Shown: positions 23,051-34,369, counted from the first letter of the stretch. The stretch is DNA of 64,000 nucleotides from Watersipora subatra (GCF_963576615.1 NC_088715.1:62445981-62509980), one strand, 5' to 3'. Notes: a model not told the origin generated them from the letters alone. A program made the numbers and translations.

Positions 23051-23313
23051 TGTCATGCAAGTGCCAAGTATTATTGGTACTTTGCAAACAAACATTATGC
23101 TTATTAGCTAAAGCTTTATACAAGCTAAGATTATATAGTACTGTCTCATTATAGCTATTAATAATGCTTGTAGCTTTTACAAAGCTTTTCTATGACCAAA
23201 CATATAAATACTTGGGTTTTCTGTTATCAAATCAGTTGTCTCTGGAGAGTGCAATAAACCACATTTCTCTAATTTAATACTCTATTTGATTGCTTCTGTG
23301 CAGAAACATAACA
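23051..23313 (+). repeat. 3' LTR of the gypsy element
   Basis: Appears identical to the 5' LTR over all 263 bp. It is followed by GTTTT, the second copy of the target-site duplication. Confidence 0.93.
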
Positions 23314-24060
23314 GTTTTTGAGATGAAATTTTGATAGCCATAATTATTGGTAGTCATACCTGTTGTTTTTAAGTCTCTTATTCCTTACCATTCGCTGCAT
23401 TTTGTCTCATGGAATATGATACTTGCTTGCTAATAGCTCACTAACCTAGGTAGTAGCTACTACGTTACGCCGTAACATAACGTACGACACTATGCAACAA
23501 TCAAAATTCAAACAGCCCATACACAGCCTTTTTCAACCTTCATACATCAAAGAGTAAGCATAAGTTCAGCTTTGGCTTATAAAGGATAATCATTATAATT
23601 ATATTTATAAAAAAAAATAGAACTATATAAAGAATACAGCTTTCTAGCAAAGCTTGCAAGTTCAGGATAAATGCGCTATTTTGTTAATAACAAACTGTTT
23701 TGTGTTTTATGCAAGGTTTTTAGTCATATTGCATATACAGTAGATGCACCCATAATGTATACCTCCTATAATGTAAACTCCAGATGAGGTAAAAAATCTA
23801 TGTGAAGTTTTCGCTGCATACTACCTAAAGTATTCTCTAAAACTTACAGTGTAAAATTGATGAAGGTTGTCAAATTTGATTTGAATAACGAAATATCGTA
23901 ATTAGCCTCAAAACATATACTTTTTTCTTGCTGCACTTGTGTGAGAAAAGGACATGGCGGGTTACCTATATTATGATTATTTGTACTCTGGCAGTCTAGC
24001 TGGTTGTGACAGATCATTAGACATGCTGATAAAACACAGAGAATAGTTTATAATTTAGAG
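23314..24060. repeat. Repeat family Y, copy 2, right part
   Basis: Continues the Y copy interrupted at 18483. GAGATGAAATTTTG and TTGGTAGTCATACC correspond to about 43505 and 43540 in copy 3. Similarity fades toward the tRNA gene at 24125. Confidence 0.55.
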
Positions 24061-24124
24061 CAAGTGTTCATACCAGTGTCAGCTAGATCAGGTCAGAAAA
24101 TGAATATTTGGTAGTGACAACAGT

Positions 24125-24197
24125 GGCTCTGTGGCCTAATGGATAAGGCGTCTGACTTCGAATCAGAAAATTGTGGGTTCGAGTCCCATCAGGGTTA
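24125..24197 (+). tRNA. tRNA-Arg (TCG)
   Basis: A 73-nt cloverleaf: acceptor GGCTCTG pairs with CAGGGTT through G-T wobbles, the D stem GCCT/AGGC is intact, and the anticodon stem TCTGA/TCAGA is perfect around CTTCGAA, giving anticodon TCG (reads CGA). The T loop is TTCGAGT and the discriminator is A. The A box (TGGCCTAATGG) and B box (GGTTCGAGTCC) are intact, and a T6 terminator follows at 24201. Body and anticodon agree with animal tRNA-Arg. It is isolated from the main array but has the same body. Confidence 0.93.
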
Positions 24198-24200
24198 ATG

Positions 24201-24206
24201 TTTTTT
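24201..24206 (+). terminator. Pol III terminator of tRNA-Arg(TCG)
   Basis: A run of six T begins four bases after the discriminator, as expected for RNA polymerase III termination. Confidence 0.75.
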
Positions 24207-24209
24207 AGT

Positions 24210-24640
24210 TTTGTAGTTTTAGAAATGTTAACATACTCCGTAAACTGATCATGATTTTGCACGATGATTGTTGTCAATTTTTACGACATTTATTTTTACA
24301 AATGATAAGGTTGATTGTTCAGCTCAAACTACATGTAACTGTTTGATGCAGGAAGTTTACAGGTAATAACCTTTATGTTGTCAGACATTAATTTACTAAA
24401 ACAATTGAATGAAAGTATTTGAATTGAAATAAACCGCTAGTTTTTGTTCAATTATCACGTTTATTGTTTTAATAGATAGTAGCAACTGAGTCTGTAGTCA
24501 TATGAATAAGGATATATATCCCAAGTAGCTCATACACACACTTTATGTAATGATATTATCTCTGGTTGATTTATCGAGTGTAAATTGATATGGTCAGTGA
24601 GTAATAAAACAGTTATATGTTACTTTTTAATAAGAACAAT
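24210..24640. other. AT-rich gap; right half resembles 28500-28640
   Basis: AAGTAGCTCATACACACACTT at about 24523 resembles AAGTAGTTCATGCACACACTT at 28521, and GTCAGTGAGTAATAA resembles GTCAGTGAGTTATAA. This extends repeat X further 5'. No gene is visible. Confidence 0.45.
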
Positions 24641-24649
24641 TTTTTGAGC

Positions 24650-25110
24650 GTATATATACTGATAACTACTAGTAGAGGAGAGTCAGGTGTATCAGGTCTT
24701 GTGTAGATGACTCATAGATTAACAGGTCTATATAGAGTATAAACTCTACAAGCACCTAGTATTATTTTTATCTTTATTTTCCTCATCAAACAAAGATAGT
24801 GACCAGCTCAGCCAATATTAATTATGAAACATGTCGGTATTGATAATCTTTAAAGATTGTGCTTAATGAGTCTCTGGTAAGGATATTCAATTTTTAAGAT
24901 AAATCTTTTCAGCTGCATTGAGCTTTTAGTTTTTAGATTTACTAGTGTGCAGCAGATAATGTGAAGCAAACAAACCGTAATGTGCAAAGGATGCTCTTAC
25001 AAAAGTATGAGGGAAATTGTCTGACCCAATAATAAGGTAGCAGTCGGTGTTCTGTAGATAGTCGGATTAATAGGTATACTGAATAATGCATATTAATCAG
25101 GGAAACTCGG
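24650..25110. repeat. Repeat family X, copy 6
   Basis: 5' extension (AGAGGAGAGTCAGGTGTATCAG) followed by the standard X blocks. It ends at AATCAGGGAAACTCGG and abuts a fragment of the secreted-protein gene family. Confidence 0.6.
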
Positions 25111-25119
25111 AATGAAATA

Positions 25120-25169
25120 ATATTTAGAGATCTTTATCAATGCTTTAACTGCTTCAGCCAGTCCACTAT
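25120..25169 (-). pseudogene. Truncated last exon of the secreted-protein family
   Basis: About 50 nt match the 5' part of the last exons at 8508-8575 and 36246-36313 (N-S-G-L-A-E-A-V-K-A-L-I-K-I-S-K), with the same TATATTTTAG acceptor. The terminal YYKCLE-stop part is missing. About 170 bp of the adjoining intron are also kept and run into the (AT)n tract at 25344. No other exons are present. Confidence 0.6.
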
Positions 25170-25340
25170 CTAAAATATAATATATAAGTTGACTCTGACA
25201 TAAGCTGATGTACAATGACTAAAGACTAATTTGACAATGTAATTGCTATAATATAGATACATGTAAAGATAGATAAAGATGATAGATGAGTTTCAATACA
25301 AAAGCATCGAAACTCTTGACATAATCATGTTTTAGGAATA

Positions 25341-25343
<3 letters not shown>

Positions 25344-25423
<80 letters not shown>
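25344..25423. repeat. (AT)n microsatellite, about 80 bp
   Basis: Perfect alternating AT run that starts within a conserved ACTCATAT intron motif of the gene family. This is the same site where paralogue 2 carries an LTR-like insertion. Confidence 0.97.
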
Positions 25424-25425
<2 letters not shown>

Positions 25426-25739
25426 GTATATATATTATAATTATATATAATTATTCAGTAAAATACATGGAAAAAGTTGATGGAACGGAATAAACAGCTA
25501 TTTCTCAATTTATTATATGTGTTTGCCCCGATAGATAATAGGTTCTCAACTTCTGAGGCTAGGGCTGTACGAATAAGTAGAGATAACCCTAAGTTGCCTG
25601 TGCGCACACTTTTTTCTAATTATTTTAGCTTTAATTGATTGTAATTGATTTGTGACTGGTTGTGATTTGTTACTGGTTGATTTGTGATTGATTTAGTGAG
25701 TAGTAACAGAGAGAAATAACTGTTGCCTTTATAATAAGA

Positions 25740-26080
25740 ACAGTAATCCAAGTGTATATGCACTGATTCCTATTAGTAGAGGAAGTCAGGTGTATAAGGT
25801 CTTGTATAGATGACTCCTAAATTAAGAAGTATTTTAATATAGACTAGGAACTGTACAATATCATAGCAGTATTTTTAACCATGTTTTCTTCATCAAATAG
25901 GGACAGTGACTAGCTCAGCTACCGTGTAGAACTTGTAACAGTAGTTGATAATTTTTTGCTAGTGATTTCTCATTTTAAAGAATCATTTCAATTTTTGCAG
26001 ATTTCCTAGTGTGACACAGACTATGGCAAACAAACCGACATTAAAAAGCTGCCATCAGTCACCAAACTTACTAAAGCTTA
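25740..26080. repeat. Repeat family X, copy 7 (partial)
   Basis: 5' extension plus the first third of X (GTGACTAGCTCAGCTACCGT). It breaks off near the AGCTGCCATCAGTCACC block. Confidence 0.55.
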
Positions 26081-26084
26081 GCAA

Positions 26085-26340
26085 TATTCTCATCTCTGTT
26101 TTCTTCACCCAGCAAAAATGATGATCTTCTCAGCTACTATTGGTAGTCTGCAGCATATCAGTAGTTGATAATTTCTCTGCCAAGAACTATCAAATTTTCA
26201 AATGAATTCTACCAACTGCATTAAGACTTTAGTTGTATGTATTTCCTAAGCCAATGCAGACTCCCACACGTGAACTAGTATGCTCAAGCAACCATTAGAC
26301 ACACACTTGCTCAGTATGACAACAATAAAAATTGTCAAGT
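26085..26340. repeat. Repeat family X, copy 8 (partial)
   Basis: CTTCTCAGCTACTATTGGTAG through AAGCAACCATTAGACACACAC. Truncated before the 3' blocks. Confidence 0.55.
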
Positions 26341-26489
26341 TAGAAAACATTATAAAAACTATTTGCGAAGAGCTTTTTTTTGATGGGTATTTCAATTGAA
26401 CAAAAAATTGAAATAATTTTTGTTTGTAGAAATAAAAAATCTTGTGAAAGCTGGTAAATTTACCTCATCATATTTTTTATTTTTTTATT

Positions 26490-26910
26490 CCCCTGCTTTT
26501 TTAAACCGGGACAGTGACCAGCTCAGCCAGTATTAATGCTATGAAACATACCACTGGTAGATTATCTTTTTGCTAGTTACTACCTCTTTTTAAAACAAAT
26601 CTTTTTACTTGCACTCAGCTAGTATTTTTAAGTACTTGTTAGTGCAATGCAGGCTATCACACATAAACCAACATAATCGAGCAACTATCAGACACGCTTG
26701 TGCAAAGCGTGAGAGCCTTATTCTGACACAATGGTAAGGTGCCGGTGTGGGCCCTAAATACAGTTACATTGTTACACTGAATCATGAATATGAATCAGAG
26801 AGACTCGAGATGTAGTTGATAGTTTAGGTAACTTATCACCTGAAGACATAATGATTTATGAAATTCAGGCTGGTTTATTCATTTTTCATCAACCCATTCA
26901 CTGCCGTATG
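26490..26910. repeat. Repeat family X, copy 9
   Basis: All X blocks are present, from CCAGCTCAGCCAGTATTAA to AATGATTTATGAAATTC. Confidence 0.65.
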
Positions 26911-27560
26911 CGCATTTTGGCAAATTGCGCAGCAATCGCGCTATAACGTAATTTTATTATTTATTTAAAACAACCAACCATGTTCAGAACTTTTATGGTA
27001 TTGACAGTGTTTTCTAAAAATTTCACTTTAAAATTGGCCTAAATTGACGAAGCAATTTAAAATTTTTGTTTGGGAGTTGCCTACAAAAACACACACATTT
27101 TTTTTTCATGTTTGAACTATTTAGTGTTATTATGGATTTCGTGAGTACCTCCCGAGTTAGAAAACAGAAAATTACTTATTTTGATGACACTATAACCAAT
27201 TTAGATTCAGATTGTAGTTATTACATAGATAATTAAAGTAGCAGAACTAACTCTGATGGTGATGAAAGTAATAGTTTTGTAAGAGTAAGGAACATTGTAG
27301 AGGATCGATTTAGCTTCGTAGCAATTGCAGCTTCACATAGCTTTAACAATGCACAAAGAACAGATACATCAATTTTTTTGCTTATAACTGTTTGTTACCA
27401 CATTAGAAAAATGAGATATATAACAAAAATGTTTTACATAGAGTTGGAAGTTGAAAAAATGTATACATATCATGGAGCAGAATCGGCAATTTTTGGTAAA
27501 ATGGCGGGTAGTAGGCCGATAGCTAAATTTGTACATGGATGGCACTAAAAAGTTTAAGGT
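26889..27560 (+). other. Less AT-rich block with a short ORF, possibly a decayed DNA transposon
   Basis: It starts with CATTCACTGCCGTATGCGCA, unlike the surrounding repeats. A 34-residue ORF at 27132-27236 begins MDFVSTSRVRKQ and is acidic afterwards, a style seen at the N-terminus of some transposases of the piggyBac group. The frame stops early and I see no catalytic domain. Identification is speculative. Confidence 0.25.
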
Positions 27561-27589
27561 TTTAGTATTATGTACACTATATAACTCTC

Positions 27590-27963
27590 AATGTTGGTGT
27601 GTTTGTGAACTTTTTCATATGTAGCTACTGAAATCGTGGAATAATGAATCCGTATCGCAGAAGATTTGATCCCGGACCGTCCCTTTTGTTAGTCCAACAC
27701 CATACTAAGTTAGCTACATGAGCTTGATAGATTCATTAGGCAATATATGTCACCATATGGGAGAAAATATTCTACCGCTTTAGGTCACGGCGCCGAGTGA
27801 TTGTTTAACGTCTCGAGAAGCTGGTAGCTCTCATTAGTGAGCATACGCAAGTTATCCATTGACAGTGTGCCAGGTTAATAGCAAGTGGCAAGCAACTCTC
27901 ATTACCTTTCATTGTTTATAAGCGGATTTTTAATACCTGGGCAACGCCGGATAGCACAGCTAG
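27590..27963 (+). mobile_element. Helitron-like 3' end (non-autonomous)
   Basis: At 27935-27963 an imperfect GC-rich hairpin (CCTGG, GCAACG loop, CCGGA) is followed by CTAG and then T, the arrangement at Helitron 3' termini. The start at 27590 is a guess because no clear TC terminus was identified, and no Rep/helicase coding sequence is present. Confidence 0.5.
27625..27715 (-). repeat. tRNA-like (SINE-head-like) segment
   Basis: On the minus strand an A-box-like AGCTAACTTAGTATGG is followed about 40 nt later by a B-box-like GGGATCAAATC, with a degenerate anticodon arm between. It could be a tRNA-derived SINE head carried inside the Helitron-like element. Confidence 0.35.
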
Positions 27964-28500
27964 TCATCATATAACAGTGGAATTCCAAGTTTAAAGTACC
28001 TAATAGAAGTTGTTTATTTATAGATAAGAGAAAAACTAATTTTTACTGTTTTTTATGCTGTATAAAACATATGCATATTTTTTCAATTAGTATTTATGTT
28101 TCAATACATAAATTTGTGACATTCGTTAAATTCATCACTGCAATCTAGTAGTCATTAACAAAACTGAGCAGCTAGTAATAACAAAGTATATATTGATTAA
28201 AAGAATGTTTTATTTTATACCAGTAGTAATCTGCCGCAGCATGAAAAAACAACTTGTTAATAAATTGCATGTAGAACCTATATATTGTAGACCTTATTAT
28301 AAGAACTGTGCAACTAGGAATAAAGAATTTACATACACAGAAACTTGCATACAAGTAAAATTAGTTTTTAGCCAAAAAAAATGAAATTTATTTTTTTTCA
28401 AATCATTATTCAAAGAAAATAAATTTTCCCTGAAAATGTACTTTCAAAACCTGTTATAACACAGATTTGCTACGTATTTGGTGGAAAGGCTATAGCTAAT
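27964..28500. other. AT-rich gap, nothing recognised
   Basis: No supported feature. The overlapping short ORFs near 28172-28384 on both strands look like chance. Confidence 0.3.
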
Positions 28501-28504
28501 AATT

Positions 28505-29450
28505 GAGGAATAACAACTCGAAGTAGTTCATGCACACACTTCATGTAACATTTTAGTTTTTATTCCAGGTTTAGTTGTTTGTGTGATGTACCCTAGACTA
28601 GTCAGTGAGTTATAAGAAAGGAGGTTATTCATGACCCACCTAATAAGAACAGTAATTTAAGTGCATACATACTGATGACTATTAGTAGAGGAGAGTGAGG
28701 TGTATAAGATCTTGTATAGATGACTCATAGATTGACAAGTCTAGCAATACAGAACATAAACTGCACAACAGCCTAGCAATATTCTAATTTGTGTCTTCCT
28801 CATTAAGCAGGAAAAGTGACTAGATTGGCTCTCATTTAGATATGGCAACACAGCATTGGTAGATAATTATTTTGCTGGTGACTATCGTTTTGCGAATGAA
28901 TTTTTTTAATTGTACTAGGCTGATATTTGTGGAGATATCCTGGTGCATAGCAGATTGAGCAAACAAAAGATTAAGTGCAGATAAGCCAGCAGACGGTATA
29001 AGACTAATGTCCTGGCGTATTGATAAGTTAGAGGTCAGTGCACCATGAATAGTTACAATGTTACACTGAATAATGAATATTTAATGAGAGAGACTCGGGA
29101 TGTAGTTAGTGGCTTATATAAATATTACCTAACATTTTGATGATTTATAAAGTATGAGCCGATTTATTGAATTCTATTTCTGTGTTGCTCTGATGCTATC
29201 TACAAAAGGCTGGTTTACGAAAGAGCTTGTGCTAATAATAGGAATTATCTACTTTACGATGAGATTAAATCAGGTCTTTCTTTAAACTAGACTTCTGAAA
29301 ATTAGGTATATAGGTATTATGTTTGCGTAAATATAATATATGTAATAATTCAATTTTCCTAAGATTTGTTGAGAAAGATATTTGCTTATTGCACTTGTAG
29401 AGGTCTAGCATATTTAGCCTCCGTTCCTTGGAATTGATAATAATCACAAA
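28505..29450. repeat. Repeat family X, copy 10 (long form)
   Basis: Has the 5' extension, the core and the 3' extension (TCTTTAAACTAGACTTCTG near 29277), in the same order as at 11030-12240. Confidence 0.6.
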
Positions 29451-29459
29451 AAGAATCTC

Positions 29460-31300
29460 TTTTTACCTTTGCTCTAATGCTACAAAACCCTTAGTAGATT
29501 CAGTCAATTTCTCTGCAATGAAGTAAAACGCTGATAGCATGTAGGTTTTTAGCTAGAAAGCCACAAATAATTTGATAAAATATTAGAGGTTTGACTTCTA
29601 AATTAATAACTTTATTTTGTGATATATAAAGAAAACATCAGAAACCATTAGTTGTACTGGAAATAATTTTTTATAGACTTTTGTTTATAAACATAAGAAA
29701 ATTAGATGTTCTTTAATTGCTCAAGCTATTATAATATTTGTAAGTCAGTTTGAGCATCAAACTGGATATGACAAATGTTGCCTTTAGTTTTATTTATACT
29801 TAAGAATTATTTAAATTTGATGTAATAATTTGAAAGTTTGTCTAAAGACCAATACAAAGCATATCCTTTAGCTTATACCATAAACCTATAAAACAATTAA
29901 AAGATAATGTCAACAAACAATGTCAATTTTGAATTCCTTCCATGTTTGCAAAAAATCTGATAAAAAGTCATAAACTATGTTGACACTGAGTATATGTTGA
30001 TCAAATCAAGGTCTTTTTTAAAACGCGTGTCACTTTGAACATTTCTCAAACATTAAAATGTAAATGATCTTATTATCCTCTTATAGAAATCATATTATTG
30101 TAGCCACTATCAATTTTATTCTCAATTATCATATTATACCACATTATATTAGCTTTAACTTTTAATTATGAGGTCAACAGAACACTATTTTCTCATGAAA
30201 ACCTCAATAAATAATATTCACAAACAAATGACAAGTTTACCTTATGCTCTAATAGATTAAAATTTAACCTTGAAAGTAGATGAGTGTGATACTTTGTTAC
30301 AATTCAACATGTTAATTTTTGTGTCTTGGTTACTAAACGAACTAATTATCAAAGGTTTCGTTGAATATTTTTTATAAGAATACTTCAGAGGTTGAAAATA
30401 TATTTTAGTGTTATGCCTAGTGATTATGCTGATCATCAGTAATTTTAAAAGTTCTTGTCTTAAGGTTGACTGGCTGAGAACTATGGCAAAACGTATTATT
30501 ATTATTATATATATTAAATTATTATTATTAATATTATATTAAATTATGTATACCCTGTTTTTACGACCTCAACCAGGAAGTAGCTCAGTTGTCTTTTCTC
30601 ACACTAGGTATTAATCAAGCTCTTTTTGGCTCCAACAAAGCTATATGTACACTATATGGCACAATATGGTACCGGACACGTTTTCTTAGAACCACAATAT
30701 CCTAATAACATACTGTACTAGTAACACAATGTACTAATAACACCATTCTAGTAATGTCCTAATGGTGAAAGCACACATGCAACGTTTAGGTAAATAGAAA
30801 TAATCTATGACACAAAATCATTTAGTAACATTATGTAGACTTGGTTTAATGTCTATAAATACTGTCCATTAAGGCAAAATTTGTTTGCATCTGCTGTGTT
30901 GAAAAGAAAACATTCTTCCACTAAATGATATCAATTATTCTTATTGTAAACAATAACGAGCACTCAGTAAAGTCTAGGAAAACATCATATGGCATTCTAA
31001 AAAAGTGCTCATAAAGCGACTCATTTGATAATTGCTGTATTCTTAGAGAACTTAGTTTACCTTGTAGTAGTTCTACTCTGGTATGATTTGTGAGTATTGA
31101 GAAAGTAAAGTCATTGGAGAAAACAAGAATGCATTGCTAGTCTGTCTACCATTAGCGAATCTGATCCATAACTCTATAAAAAAACATTGGATGTAGTTTT
31201 AGGTGGTTGGTGAAGTCTGTGAGTAAATTCCAACAAATTATTACATATGCGCTACCCTAATTTAAATGAATTTGATTTGGTTTTCTAAAGGTTAAATAGA
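29460..31300. other. AT-rich gap, nothing recognised
   Basis: Almost 2 kb with no convincing ORF, tRNA or shared repeat block. It includes TTATTA-rich simple sequence near 30495-30545. Confidence 0.35.
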
Positions 31301-31479
31301 AGTTACCATTACAGGCATCTCAAATACGATAGTTTAATTAAATTTAACCTAAAACAGTTATTTATTCTAATTCCACAGTACGATGGGTGGTCTATTACAC
31401 CTTAATGCTTTGAAATCCAACCAGTTCATTATGTCAACTAAAAATGCAACTGTTTTAACTATTTTTACAATATACAATT

Positions 31480-31760
31480 TAATTACTAAATTTCTATTGC
31501 TGCTAACTTGTATAGCAGAAAATTTACATAAGCATATCGATGTTATTGGAAAGTGTGTTAGTTAACGGAACGATACTAACTTTTTAGATACTATGGCAGA
31601 CAGATATAGTGGAGTGTTCTCAATTGTTAAAGATGCAGTGAGCAAAAGATAAATATGAGATGACAACTAAAGACCGTTGCATTAGAAATAGCTTTCACTC
31701 AAAGCTCAATTATGCTATTTTCCTAAGCCATCAGTCATGGTTTATGAGAGAAAGTCTGGC
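31480..31760. repeat. Diverged repeat shared with 6400-6740
   Basis: Partner of the block at 6400-6740. The short ORFs inside (31383, 31660) are not conserved between the two copies and I do not call them genes. Confidence 0.5.
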
Positions 31761-32059
31761 TCTACAACTCAAGCGATCATACGTAAAACATCTACAAAAT
31801 AAATTTCGTGCTATTCATTTTGGTATTATTAATTGTAATTTATATGCGATTTAAATAAGACTCTTGAATCATGTTTCAAACTAAAAAGCTTCAACTGCCA
31901 ATTTTAAATTACTTTTTAGTATGTTTCTTTTGGTTTCAACGGTATCTCTAAGAAAATATATTTCATATTCGAGATAATCATTTAGAGAAAGTGTTCATAA
32001 CTTCATACACGTTTTAATTAGATCAAGTGTAAAAATAAATGTTGAGAAGTGACTGCATT

Positions 32060-32126
32060 GGCCTTGTGGCCTAATAGATAAAGCTTTTGTAGATAAAGAT
32101 TGTGGAATCGAGTTCCACCAAGTTCA
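32060..32126 (+). pseudogene. tRNA-Arg pseudogene
   Basis: Starts GGCCTTGTGGCCTAATAGATAA like the array genes. It then lacks a proper anticodon arm and ends in CCACCAAGTTC. The acceptor has one mismatch. The sequence upstream (GTGTTCATAAC...AGATCAAGTGT) resembles the sequence upstream of the tRNA gene at 24125. Confidence 0.7.
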
Positions 32127-32264
32127 ATTTTTTATTTTTTAAACACATATTATGCTACTTTCAGCAATACAAGTTTGTGTTACATTGCGCTACGGCTTTG
32201 TGCGAAGTGAGCAAATATCAATTAACTAGAGGTTTAGATCTGACACAAGCCATCATGAACTTTC

Positions 32265-32690
32265 ATGTCATGTACCAGAAAAGAATTACTCACTAAGAAA
32301 GAAGCTAGAGACCTCGGTAACAATGACTTCAATCCTCATAACAATCCTTATAACAAAACTGAATATCAAAAATTATTAAACGAGTTTAATGTGAGAGCTA
32401 GTGACATTCCAGAAATTGATCAACCCACTAAAGGTTTGAGATATATACATGCATAATATGGGCCTCCAAAGGTAATGTGTCTCGAATTACATCACCGCAA
32501 AAAAGTTTATCCTAAATATCCATCAACTGGTTCAGACAACAAGTATATGAGTATTTCAAAGATCTGGTGCCAATGGCGGAAGTACTTATTAGCAGTTTCC
32601 TGAATAGAATTCGAATGTGGGTACTTAAATTATTTTTCAACTCAAGATCCATTGGATTATGACAGATTTGTGCACAATCACCGCAAATAG
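32265..32690 (+). pseudogene. Decayed coding sequence, frame kept across two stops
   Basis: One reading frame stays protein-like over 426 nt, broken only by TAA at 32454-32456 and TGA at 32601-32603, and closes with TAG at 32688. The first part (63 residues) is lysine- and asparagine-rich, including KKEARDLGNNDFNPHN. The next contains LELHHRKKVYPKYPSTG and a tryptophan-containing KIWCQWRKY motif. I do not recognise the protein. Persistence of sense across stops suggests a relatively recent pseudogene, perhaps from a virus-like or Polinton-like element (inference). Confidence 0.5.
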
Positions 32691-32729
32691 TTTACGAGTT
32701 CTTGAATATTAAGATTAAATGGTAATATT

Positions 32730-32930
32730 AAAGCTTACATTTATTGTTTGCGAGGCACGCAAGTACAGGCTAGACAAGCCGGTTCAGCTCCAGGTTCGCA
32801 AAAAAGAGTTTTTAACATTAGTCAATGATATCATTCACAGGAAGCAGTCATAGCAAGATTCGATAAAAACCTTTGAAAACTCATTGAGCAAAATGAGAGG
32901 AATGACCAATTACGTTATTGTTAAATGATT
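32730..32930 (+). pseudogene. Possible decayed coding segment
   Basis: One plus-strand frame reads as protein-like pieces (QARQAGSAPGSQKRVF, then SQEAVIARFDKNL and LIEQNERNDQL) separated by stop codons. It lies between two better supported remnants on the same strand, which is the main reason for listing it. Confidence 0.3.
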
Positions 32931-33065
32931 GTATATGATACCTTCTAATATAAATGTAGATGTGCTTGAAAACAGCGTTCTGGGTTTTAATGATAATTAC
33001 AAATAGCCAAAGATATTGTGTTGTTAGTGAAAAACCTGATTGTTCAAAGCCCAAAGTTTTAGCAA

Positions 33066-33371
33066 CACAAAAAATCCAAAGTTGTATCAAAGCCGAAGCT
33101 TGTAACTTTACCAAACACTGTTGTAAATGTACCACAGCCTGTTGTAACTTTGCCAAACCCTGTTGTAACTTTACCAAACCCTGTTGTAACTGTACCACAG
33201 CCTGTTGCAGCTTTACTAAAACCGCAAATAGAGTTAGCGACCACTCTAGCACCAAAAGTAGAGATTTCAATAAAACTTAAAAAAGTAAAGAAAGACGCTC
33301 TTGAAAATAGAAAGCTACTACTCATTGGTTGGATTGTAGTGACTGGTATCGCCTACCCGGTTTGGGTTTAG
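33066..33371 (+). pseudogene. Val/Pro-rich repeat protein with C-terminal membrane segment (remnant)
   Basis: The frame is open from just after a TAG at 33063 to a TAG at 33369-33371, without an ATG in the open part. It encodes heptapeptide repeats of the VVTLPNP type (21-bp DNA repeat, 33105-33205), then a basic segment KLKKVKKDALENRK and a hydrophobic LLLIGWIVVTGIAYPVW end that looks like a membrane anchor. Just upstream, protein-like sense continues in another frame, so a frameshift or an unseen splice site is likely. Identity unknown. Confidence 0.45.
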
Positions 33372-33659
33372 TTTTATAAGTTTTAAATTATAAAACTACA
33401 TTTTATTTTTCAGCAATTGTAATTCATCTTTTTTGCTTTTAAAATACTAGTATCTTTACTAAGAGCTGAGCTGTTCATTTTAGCTTCTCTAATTAACCTA
33501 TAACGTTATCTATAACTATAAACTTTATCTTTATCATTCATTATATTATTAATCCCATTTTTGCTTATACAGCCATGGTTTATAGCGGCTGAAACTCTCA
33601 AAAGCATAAAGTTGTATATTGATTCTACTTCATTAGCAATAGGGGAGTGTTTAGATCAT

Positions 33660-33838
33660 TTTTCTCTGAATACTGTATTGGGATAACCATAGAAACAGTA
33701 CCACCCGCGCATACCACACCTAAAATATTTAATTGTATAGCCGGTACTACACCAATTGTGGTACTAGTCAAAACTGCACCAGCTGTGGAGCTTCCTAGAG
33801 GGATTACACTACATATTGTTACCAAGCCTTTACAATAG
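33660..33838 (+). pseudogene. Short hydrophobic ORF of unknown origin
   Basis: The frame closes at a TAG at 33836-33838. Its valine- and proline-rich sequence (IETVPPAHTTPK, IVVLVKTAPAVELPRG) looks like beta-structure rather than random AT-rich translation. There is no clear start codon and no homology that I recognise. It is on the same strand and within 300 bp of the preceding remnant, so the two may come from one element. Confidence 0.35.
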
Positions 33839-33844
33839 TTAACA

Positions 33845-34300
33845 GCCTTTGTGTATTTTTATACAAATTCCTATTTTACTTTTTACCATTTTACTATTTT
33901 ACCTTCTTTTATTATCATTTGAATTTCACTAAACAATGCTATTCTTTATTTCATTCTAAAAACATGTAAATTCATTGGTGCCAATTCCTCGAGACTAGAA
34001 TATAATTTATTTATCACTTCTGCCATTTATATATAAACAAAATATCAACATTGAGGTGACTTCCAAACTTGCACATTTGCATCTACTCGCAACTCTCTCA
34101 CAGAGTTCTCCTAAAGTTTCTTCTTTATAGGTTAATAAATACATCACCATTAGGAAAGTTACCATTTATTATAGTATCCACTGTCAATGAAACCAAGTTA
34201 CTATTTATCAAGTCTGTTTAATATATTTTATTATCAAAGCCTGACACTGTCTTTTTTGTTGTAGTTTCGATAGTAACAGAATTTAGTCTTTGCTGTAATA
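33845..34300. other. AT-rich gap, nothing recognised
   Basis: No supported feature. Confidence 0.3.
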
Positions 34301-34305
34301 AAGTT

Positions 34306-34368
34306 ACACTGCAGGGGTCACTGCAGGGTCACTGCAGGGGTCACTGCAAGGTCACTGCAGGGGTCACC
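34306..34368. repeat. 14-15-bp tandem repeat
   Basis: Four to five units of CACTGCAGGGGT(CA) type with PstI-like CTGCAG cores. GC-richer than the flanks. Confidence 0.9.
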
Positions 34369-34369
34369 G

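Larger units (their letters stand above)
18484..23313 (+). mobile_element. Complete Ty3/gypsy LTR retrotransposon, 4830 bp
   Basis: Two 263-bp LTRs (18484-18746 and 23051-23313) begin TGTC and end AACA. I could find no difference between them by eye. The element is flanked by a 5-bp target-site duplication, GTTTT, at 18479-18483 and 23314-23318. A primer-binding-site candidate begins TGGTGACAAGG at 18756, and a purine tract AGTGAGGAGG (23041-23050) abuts the 3' LTR. One uninterrupted Gag-Pol frame fills the interior. Identical LTRs, an exact TSD and an intact frame indicate a very recent, possibly still mobile insertion. Domain order (RT, RNase H, integrase) places it in Ty3/gypsy. The single fused frame and CCHC knuckles resemble Mag-type elements, which is an inference. 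Confidence 0.95.

Noticed and set aside
24083-24277. Reverse ORF containing GTRTHNFLIRSQTPYPLGHR
   Set aside because: It is the antisense translation of the tRNA-Arg gene at 24125, a common false protein in animal gene sets.
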